Shown in pieces: positions 25,334 to 30,737 of a stretch of 30,737 nucleotides of DNA. The position numbers and the translations under genes were made by a program. The DNA is taken from assembly GCA_937877455.1 (NCBI GenBank), contig CALFIU010000088.1, positions 1 to 30,737 of the forward strand. The letters are read 5' to 3'. How positions within the stretch are numbered: the stretch's first letter is position 1; the number at the start of each line of letters is the position of its first letter. The notes under the pieces are model-generated. The model ran no database searches, was not told the origin of the DNA, and worked only from the letters and a program-made list of their open reading frames with translations. This stretch comes from an uncultured Bacteroidales bacterium (GTDB lineage: Bacteria; Bacteroidota; Bacteroidia; Bacteroidales; UBA3824).

Positions 25334-27814
25334 TTAACCCAAAATAGCTTTAACCTTAATAGTCTGACCTGCTTTTGCCATTGGAACGATGTTTCCTTCG
25401 GTTTTAACACCATCGATGTATAATTCTTTAACACCTTTTTGAACACCATTTGTATTTACAATTTCAATTTCGTATGTTGCGCCACGGAATTTACGAGTTA
25501 CTTTGTAACCTTTGTTAGATTGTGGCAAACATGGATCAATCTTTATTCCTTTGTAATCAGGTTTAATACCGAGGATAAATTGCGTAATAGTGTACCAGTT
25601 CCAAGCAGCAGTTCCAGTTAACCAAGAGTTTTTGCCTTCGCCCGGTTTTGCTGCATCTTTGCCAGCCACCATTTGCGAATATACGTATGGCTCAACTTTA
25701 TGAAGTTGTTGATCTTTGATATATGCTGGGCAAATTTTTACATAATGTTCCCAAGCATCATTACCACGTCCAGCAACAGTTTCGCCAATTATCACCCAAG
25801 GATTATTGTGGCAGAAAATACCAGCATTTTCTTTATAACCAGCAGGATAGGACGAAATCTCACCCATTTCTACATGATACGTTGTGTAAGCAGGATTGTT
25901 GAGTACCATACCATGTTCAGAATCGAGGTATTTTTTGCAAGAATCCAATGCTTTGTCAACCAATCCATCTTCAAGACCTATGCCCGCCATTGTACACCAA
26001 CCTTGCGATTCGATAAAGATTTTACCTTCCTCATTTTCTTTAGAACCAATTTTGTTGCCGTAAAAATCGTATGCACGTAGATACCATTCACCGTCCCAAC
26101 CGTGTTTTTTAACAGCATCAACCATTTGGGCAATAAATTTTTCGGCTCTACAAGCTTCGTCTTCTTTGTTTATTTGGCGACAAAGTTCTACATAATCGCG
26201 TCCACAAACCACAAACAATCCTGCAATCATAAGGCTTTCTGCCTTAGAGCCTTCTGTTTTGTTTTCTGTTGTTTGGAACGATTCGTTAGGATCCCAAGAA
26301 AAACAGTTTAGATTGAGACAGTCGTTCCAGTCAGCACGTCCAATAAGTGGGAGCATGTGTGGACCGAGATTTTCTACAACGTGGTTGAACGACACCCTTA
26401 GATGTTCAAAAAGCGAAACCTCACTACCGGGTTTATTGTCGAATGGCACTGGAGCATCAAGAATTGAGAAATCGCCAGTTTCTTTTATGTAAGCCACCGT
26501 ACCAAATATGAGCCACATTGGGTCGTCGTTAAAACCACCGCCAATGTCGTTGTTACCGCGTTTTGTCAACGGCTGATATTGGTGATAGCATCCGCCATCT
26601 GGGAATTGTGTTGAAGCAATGTCAATTATTCGTTCGCGAGCACGAGATGGTATTTGATGTACAAATCCTACGAGGTCTTGGTTGCTGTCGCGGAATCCCA
26701 TACCACGTCCAATTCCGCTCTCAAAGAACGATGCCGAACGTGAAAAATTGAACGTTATCATACATTGGTATTGATTCCAAATGTTGACCATACGGTTTAG
26801 TTTGTCGTCTTGGCTGTTGAGCGTAAAAGCCTCAAGAAGAATATCCCAATATTGGCGAAGTTGCACAAATGCTTTGTCCACTGCTTCTACGGTTGAGAAT
26901 TTTTCTATAGTTTCCTTAGCTTTTGCTTTATTAACTATTGTATTGTCCAAATCGCCAAGACTTGTCAACAACCCTTTTCTACGACCTTGTGAATCGTATT
27001 TTTCTTCTTGGGCATTTTCTACATATCCGAGCAAGAAAATTAGATCCTTTGATTCTCCTGGTTGAAGTTCAAGTTCTATGTAGTGGCTTGCAACAGGACT
27101 CCAACCATGAGCAACGCTATTTCTCGGAGAGCCTTCTACCACGCACTGTGGAGCAGAAAACTCATTATAAAGTCCAATAAACGATTCTCTGTCGGTATCA
27201 AACCCGTTGATTGGCGTATTAACATGATAATAAGCGTAATGATTGCGACGTTCTTTGTATTCGGTTTTGTGATATATTGTAGAACCGTCGATTTCTACTT
27301 CGCCAGTAGAAAAATTACGTTGAAAATTCTCCATGTCGGTAGCCGCATTCCACAGACACCATTCCAAGAATGAGAATAATTTTATCTTCTTAACCTTATC
27401 GGTGGTGTTAGAAATTGTTATTTTCTGAATTTCTGCCCATGTTTTTAGTGGCACAAAGAATAATTCCTGAACTTTAATACCATTTTTTTGTCCAGTTATC
27501 TTAGTGTAATTCATGCCATGACGACATTCATAAAAATCAAGGGGAGTTTTACAAGGTTTCCAACCCGGACTCCAAATTGTTCCATTATCGTTGATATAAA
27601 AATACCTTCCGCCGTTGTCCATTGGAACACTATTGTAGCGATAACGAGTTATGCGTCTAAACTTAGCATCTTTGTAAAAGCTATATCCACCAGCGGTGTT
27701 ACTTATAAGAGAGAAAAAATCTTCATTGCCGAGATAATTTATCCATGGCCATGGCGTTGCAGGGTTGGTAATAACATATTCCCTGTTGGTGTCGTCAAAA
27801 TGTCCGAATTCCAT
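25334..27814 (-). CDS. Cellobiose phosphorylase, GH94
   Basis: An 826-residue cytosolic enzyme predicted to convert cellobiose and phosphate to alpha-glucose-1-phosphate and glucose. It has no signal peptide. The N-terminal beta-sandwich domain begins MEFGHFDDTNREYVITNP, with GGYSFYKDAKFRRITRYRYN (42-61). The catalytic (alpha/alpha)6 barrel contains GMGFRDSNQDLVG (371-383), FPDGGCYHQYQP (404-415), and GRADWNDCLNL (492-502), where D498 is the expected general acid by comparison with the Cellulomonas gilvus enzyme (D490). Length matches the cellobiose phosphorylases (about 811-822). Related GH94 enzymes act on chitobiose or cellodextrins; the motifs favour cellobiose, but specificity is not certain. 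No glycan transporter is adjacent. It is alone on its strand, with an intrinsic terminator region at its 3' end. Confidence 0.92.
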   Translation of the reverse strand: MEFGHFDDTNREYVITNPATPWPWINYLGNEDFFSLISNTAGGYSFYKDAKFRRITRYRYNSVPMDNGGRYFYINDNGTIWSPGWKPCKTPLDFYECRHGMNYTKITGQKNGIKVQELFFVPLKTWAEIQKITISNTTDKVKKIKLFSFLEWCLWNAATDMENFQRNFSTGEVEIDGSTIYHKTEYKERRNHYAYYHVNTPINGFDTDRESFIGLYNEFSAPQCVVEGSPRNSVAHGWSPVASHYIELELQPGESKDLIFLLGYVENAQEEKYDSQGRRKGLLTSLGDLDNTIVNKAKAKETIEKFSTVEAVDKAFVQLRQYWDILLEAFTLNSQDDKLNRMVNIWNQYQCMITFNFSRSASFFESGIGRGMGFRDSNQDLVGFVHQIPSRARERIIDIASTQFPDGGCYHQYQPLTKRGNNDIGGGFNDDPMWLIFGTVAYIKETGDFSILDAPVPFDNKPGSEVSLFEHLRVSFNHVVENLGPHMLPLIGRADWNDCLNLNCFSWDPNESFQTTENKTEGSKAESLMIAGLFVVCGRDYVELCRQINKEDEACRAEKFIAQMVDAVKKHGWDGEWYLRAYDFYGNKIGSKENEEGKIFIESQGWCTMAGIGLEDGLVDKALDSCKKYLDSEHGMVLNNPAYTTYHVEMGEISSYPAGYKENAGIFCHNNPWVIIGETVAGRGNDAWEHYVKICPAYIKDQQLHKVEPYVYSQMVAGKDAAKPGEGKNSWLTGTAAWNWYTITQFILGIKPDYKGIKIDPCLPQSNKGYKVTRKFRGATYEIEIVNTNGVQKGVKELYIDGVKTEGNIVPMAKAGQTIKVKAILG

Positions 27815-27870
27815 AATAGAATTTTGTTTTAAATAAATTTAGTATAATTATTAAGGTCTTTTTGATATGC

Positions 27871-27878
27871 CAAAGGTA
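27871..27878 (-). promoter_or_regulatory. Possible -7 box of the cellobiose phosphorylase gene
   Basis: TACCTTTG on the minus strand (27871-27878) matches TAnnTTTG and lies about 57 bases before the ATG. No TTTG stands 19-21 bases further upstream, so it is only half supported. Confidence 0.4.
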
Positions 27879-27926
27879 ATAATTTTTTTAAATTCATATT
27901 ATTTTTTCAATAAAAATGAAAAAAAA

Positions 27927-27958
27927 ATTGGTGTATAAAAAAAAAGTATATACTTTTG
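27927..27958 (+). promoter_or_regulatory. Promoter of the SpoIIAA-like gene
   Basis: ATTG (27927-27930), 20 bases, then TACTTTTG (27951-27958), which fits the -7 consensus exactly and the -33 box with TTG. The predicted start near 27965 leaves a leader of about 80 bases, longer than for other genes here. Confidence 0.6.
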
Positions 27959-28043
27959 GAAAAATATAAAAAAGGGAAAAATTAAGTTATAAAAATTACA
28001 TAACAGTTTAAAACAAAAAAAATTACAAAATTACAAACACATT

Positions 28044-28457
28044 ATGCGTATTATAAGAGACGACGAACTTATCACCATAACATTCGATGAAAAACGCTCT
28101 GTACTTGAAACAAAATGGAAAGAGCAAAGTTTTCAAGAAGTTGAAATAAGTACCACTCGCGAAATAATAAAGGAAATAGCGGAATCATTAGCAAAATACC
28201 ATCCCGACTATTACCTTGCCGACCAAACCAATCGTGGGGTTATCTATACCGTTGACATACAGCAATGGGTGGCAGAAACATTGGTGATAGGATGTCATCG
28301 TGGCAATGTACGCAAAGCCGCTATTATACAGCCAGCTGACTTTATTGTTAGTCTTAGCAACGAGCAGACAATCAATGAAGTAAAAAATAGTACCACAGCA
28401 TACCAAAACTTTACCTCAAGGGCAGAGGCGTTGGATTGGCTTGGAATAACCGAATAA
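28044..28457 (+). CDS. SpoIIAA/STAS-like small protein of unknown function
   Basis: A 137-residue soluble protein. It opens MRIIRDDELITITFDEKRSVLETKW, two strands with a conserved pattern, and ends with YQNFTSRAEALDWLGI, the last helix seen in SpoIIAA-like (STAS-type) domains, where EAL-WL is typical. The centre contains a helix REIIKEIAESLAKYHPDYYLAD and a strand that would carry the regulatory residue. The usual Ser or Thr phosphosite cannot be placed with confidence. Such domains often bind partners or lipids. It lies 57 bases before the aldolase gene, and I found no terminator between them, so they may share a transcript. Confidence 0.75.
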   Translation: MRIIRDDELITITFDEKRSVLETKWKEQSFQEVEISTTREIIKEIAESLAKYHPDYYLADQTNRGVIYTVDIQQWVAETLVIGCHRGNVRKAAIIQPADFIVSLSNEQTINEVKNSTTAYQNFTSRAEALDWLGITE

Positions 28458-28514
28458 CAAAGCGTTAAAAAGAAATTCATTTTTTGAACTTTTAAATAAA
28501 TCAAAAAAACTATC

Positions 28515-29513
28515 ATGGTATCATACAAAGAATTAGGCCTTGTAAACACAAGGGAAATGTTCAAGAAAGCAGTAGCAGGTGGATATGCAATCCCCGCATT
28601 CAACTTCAACACAATGGAGCAAATGCAAGCCATTGTACAGGCTGCTGTAGAAACAAAATCTCCTGTAATCATGCAGGTATCAAAAGGTGCTCGCAACTAT
28701 GCTAACGCTACCATTTTGCGTTACATGGCACAAGGTGCAGTAGAATATGCAAAAGAACTTGGTTGTGCAAACCCACAGATTGTACTTCACCTTGACCACG
28801 GCGACACATTCGAGCTCTGCAAAGATTGCATCGACATGGGATTCTCGTCAGTAATGATTGACGGTTCTTCACTTCCTTACGAAGAAAACATCGCCCTTTC
28901 AAAAAAGGTTGTTGAATACGCTCACAAATATGACGTTACCGTAGAAGCAGAACTTGGCGTTCTTGCTGGTGTTGAAGATGAAGTATCGTCCGCAGTATCT
29001 CACTACACAAAACCAGAAGAAGTTATCGACTTCTCTCAACGTACTGGATGCGATTCGCTTGCTATCTCTATTGGAACATCGCACGGTGCATACAAATTTA
29101 CTCCAGAACAATGTACCCGCGACCCGAAAACAGGAAAACTCGTTCCTCCACCACTCGCATTCGACGTATTGGCAGAAATAGAGAAAAAACTTCCTGGATT
29201 CCCAATCGTTCTTCACGGTTCTTCTTCAGTTCCACAAGACGAAGTTGATACTATCAACAAATTTGGAGGAAAACTTCCTGATGCAGTAGGTATTCCTGAA
29301 GAACAATTGAGACAAGCTTCTAAATCGGCTGTTTGCAAAATCAACATCGATTCTGACTCGCGTTTGGCTATGACTGCTGCAATTCGCAAATATTTGGCAG
29401 AAAACCCAGGACATTTTGACCCACGTCAATATCTCAAACCTGCTCGCGAAAACATGAAAAAGATGTACATCCACAAGATTGTCAACGTATTAGGTAGCAA
29501 CGATAAGTTGTAA
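28515..29513 (+). CDS. fba: Class II fructose-1,6-bisphosphate aldolase
   Basis: A 332-residue zinc-dependent cytosolic enzyme that splits fructose-1,6-bisphosphate into dihydroxyacetone phosphate and glyceraldehyde-3-phosphate. The active-site elements in order are: AIPAFNFNTMEQ (25-36), the catalytic/zinc box LHLDHGD (91-97; D94 catalytic, H95 zinc), VEAELG (143-148), ISIGTSHGAYKF (185-196; H190 zinc) and VLHGSSSVP (232-240; H234 zinc). The length is normal for the Bacteroidota form. Codon use is more GC-rich than its neighbours, as expected of a highly expressed gene. A strong terminator follows. Confidence 0.96.
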   Translation: MVSYKELGLVNTREMFKKAVAGGYAIPAFNFNTMEQMQAIVQAAVETKSPVIMQVSKGARNYANATILRYMAQGAVEYAKELGCANPQIVLHLDHGDTFELCKDCIDMGFSSVMIDGSSLPYEENIALSKKVVEYAHKYDVTVEAELGVLAGVEDEVSSAVSHYTKPEEVIDFSQRTGCDSLAISIGTSHGAYKFTPEQCTRDPKTGKLVPPPLAFDVLAEIEKKLPGFPIVLHGSSSVPQDEVDTINKFGGKLPDAVGIPEEQLRQASKSAVCKINIDSDSRLAMTAAIRKYLAENPGHFDPRQYLKPARENMKKMYIHKIVNVLGSNDKL

Positions 29514-29540
29514 TCTTATACTTTTTTTAAACAACAATAT

Positions 29541-29584
29541 AAGCCGCATCTCCACTATAAATAAAAGGAGTTGCGGCTTTTTTT
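29541..29584 (+). terminator. Rho-independent terminator of fba
   Basis: AAGCCGCATCTCC (29541-29553) pairs with GGAGTTGCGGCTT (29567-29579) with one mismatch and a 13-base loop, followed by a T-run (29578-29584). Confidence 0.92.
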
Positions 29585-29662
29585 GAACCGTTATTTCATT
29601 AAAACTTTTTGTACATCGAATTAAACTAAAATAGTCTACAAATATTGTTTTATAACAAAAAT

Positions 29663-30595
29663 CTAAATTTTAAATCTTAACTCAACGCCGTTTGCCATAA
29701 AATAATGCGAATATCCTAAAGAAAACTTTTTTAGATTAACAGAAAAACCCATTGACCCCCCAGGAAAAGCACTTGCACCAGAAAGTTTCAACTCATTGTG
29801 TCTTAGAAAATTAAAACCAAATTGTAAAGAAAACGGTTTGTCGTGAAATAATTCAGTAGAAACAATTAAATGGTCAACCAAAAGTTCACCAAAACCAACA
29901 TCACCATCACCCGCCACATACCATTTTTGAATATCAACATACGTCAACGAAAAACGCATTGGCGCATGTTCAAGTTCCTTAGAAACACCAATCTGAACCG
30001 TAACAGGAAGTTTTTCGTCATTACCCGAAATATATTTTTTAAACAAAACACCCATTCCATAACACGAAACTCCAGCAGAAAACCCACCTTTATAATACAA
30101 CAATCCAGCAGAAAAAGCCAAACCAATAGCAGACAAATCATCATTTTTTGAATAAATTAAATTAACCGAAACACCAGAATATAAATTGTCAAAAAGTTTA
30201 CGAGATACACAACCACCCATTGCCAAATCTTGCGCCGAAAATTTCTTTTCAAACTCGCCATCTTGGTTATAACCATCCATTTGCCCATAACCGATGTTCT
30301 TAATTGTAAAAGCATAACCCCATAATGGATTTTCGCACCTACAATAACCAGCCGAACACATATTTATATGTCCACGAAAACAAGTATAAGATGCAGAAAC
30401 ATCATATTTTGGACTTTCAACAATAATTGCTGGATTAAAATCCACATCTAAAGGACTGTTGCATAGAGAAGAAACGTTAATACCGCCCAAAGATGCGTAT
30501 AACTGAGCCATGGGAATTTTAAAAAACTCACATACATTTTGACAATGTGCCACCAAGCCCATAAAACAAAAAAATGCAACAAAAAGGTATTTCAT
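29663..30595 (-). CDS. porQ: PorQ-like protein of the type IX secretion system
   Basis: A 310-residue outer-membrane beta-barrel protein with signal peptide MKYLFVAFFCFMGLVAHC, cut before QNVCEF. The start of the mature protein (EFFKIPMAQLYASLGGINVS, then LDVDFNPAIIVES) and the internal KNIGYGQMDGYNQDGEF, SAQDLAMGG, PVTVQIGVSKELEHAPMRFS, and HDKPFSLQFGFNFLRHNEL follow the PorQ pattern throughout. PorQ belongs to the T9SS outer-membrane assembly that exports proteins with C-terminal sorting domains, so the organism should possess a T9SS, encoded elsewhere. The gene is convergent with fba. I found no promoter consensus in the 142 bases upstream inside the window. Confidence 0.88.
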   Translation of the reverse strand: MKYLFVAFFCFMGLVAHCQNVCEFFKIPMAQLYASLGGINVSSLCNSPLDVDFNPAIIVESPKYDVSASYTCFRGHINMCSAGYCRCENPLWGYAFTIKNIGYGQMDGYNQDGEFEKKFSAQDLAMGGCVSRKLFDNLYSGVSVNLIYSKNDDLSAIGLAFSAGLLYYKGGFSAGVSCYGMGVLFKKYISGNDEKLPVTVQIGVSKELEHAPMRFSLTYVDIQKWYVAGDGDVGFGELLVDHLIVSTELFHDKPFSLQFGFNFLRHNELKLSGASAFPGGSMGFSVNLKKFSLGYSHYFMANGVELRFKI

Positions 30596-30627
30596 ACCGC
30601 AATTTTAGCAAAAAAAAGACTATTAAT

Positions 30628-30658
30628 TTTGTTTAAGTGCAAAAAATACATACTTTTG
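30628..30658 (+). promoter_or_regulatory. Outward promoter at the right edge
   Basis: TTTG (30628-30631), 19 bases, then TACTTTTG (30651-30658), an exact match to the Bacteroidota form. It points toward the end of the window, where no start codon with a long frame has appeared by 30737, so a plus-strand gene probably begins just beyond. Confidence 0.65.
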
Positions 30659-30737
30659 TTAAAATAATGTTTATCGAATATTATTTTAACAAAAATAATT
30701 TACACACAAAAATACTTAAAAGAAGAAACTACAATTT

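Noticed and set aside
1..30737. tRNA, rRNA, riboswitch or insertion sequence
   Set aside because: No cloverleaf, conserved rRNA stretch, known riboswitch core or transposase frame was noticed by eye; covariance-model searches were not possible.

Overview
The window looks like a chromosomal segment of an AT-rich Bacteroidota (probably Bacteroidales). The evidence is a TonB-dependent receptor with an N-terminal carboxypeptidase-regulatory-like domain, a PorQ-type protein of the type IX secretion system, a zinc-motif-free (type B) ribosomal protein L31, and repeated matches to the Bacteroidota promoter form TTTG-N19/20-TAnnTTTG with no clear Shine-Dalgarno sites. The species cannot be told from the sequence.

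Layout, left to right. 1-8471 is all on the minus strand: a TonB-dependent outer-membrane receptor, then sbcC, sbcD and a leucine-carboxyl-methyltransferase-like methyltransferase (transcribed methyltransferase > sbcD > sbcC). 8472-9122 is a 651-base divergent intergenic region with four 42-bp units whose junctions are perfect 18-bp palindromes. 9123-9857 is a helical protein of unknown function with its own promoter and a strong terminator. 10003-16975 is a tight four-gene plus-strand operon: a vWA-like lipoprotein, a small three-helix membrane protein, a tubulin/FtsZ-like GTPase and a 1137-residue protein ending in an actin/Hsp70-type ATPase. It ends in a large inverted repeat.

17259-19322 is htpG, preceded by three phased CTGACAAA repeats and a sigma-54-like element. 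19323-20099 has no gene but holds a second dyadic array of about 42-bp period. rpmE2 (minus) and a methyl-accepting chemotaxis protein gene (plus) diverge from clear promoters at about 20.4 kb. The chemoreceptor gene is followed by an outer-membrane protein pair: a PorV/PorQ-like barrel and a helix-hairpin-helix protein with a predicted barrel. A cytosolic GH94 cellobiose phosphorylase (minus), a SpoIIAA-like small protein and class II fructose-bisphosphate aldolase (plus), and porQ (minus) complete the window. A promoter at the right edge points outward to a gene beyond it.

Housekeeping functions (recombination repair, chaperone, ribosome, glycolysis) are interleaved with envelope functions. 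The strongest candidate for an undescribed system is the 10.0-17.0 kb operon. It joins two NTPase folds of cytoskeletal ancestry, one tubulin-like and one actin-like, to an integral membrane protein and an exported vWA-like lipoprotein. I read it as a possible envelope-spanning, NTP-driven machine. That role is inference; the fold assignments rest on visible motifs.
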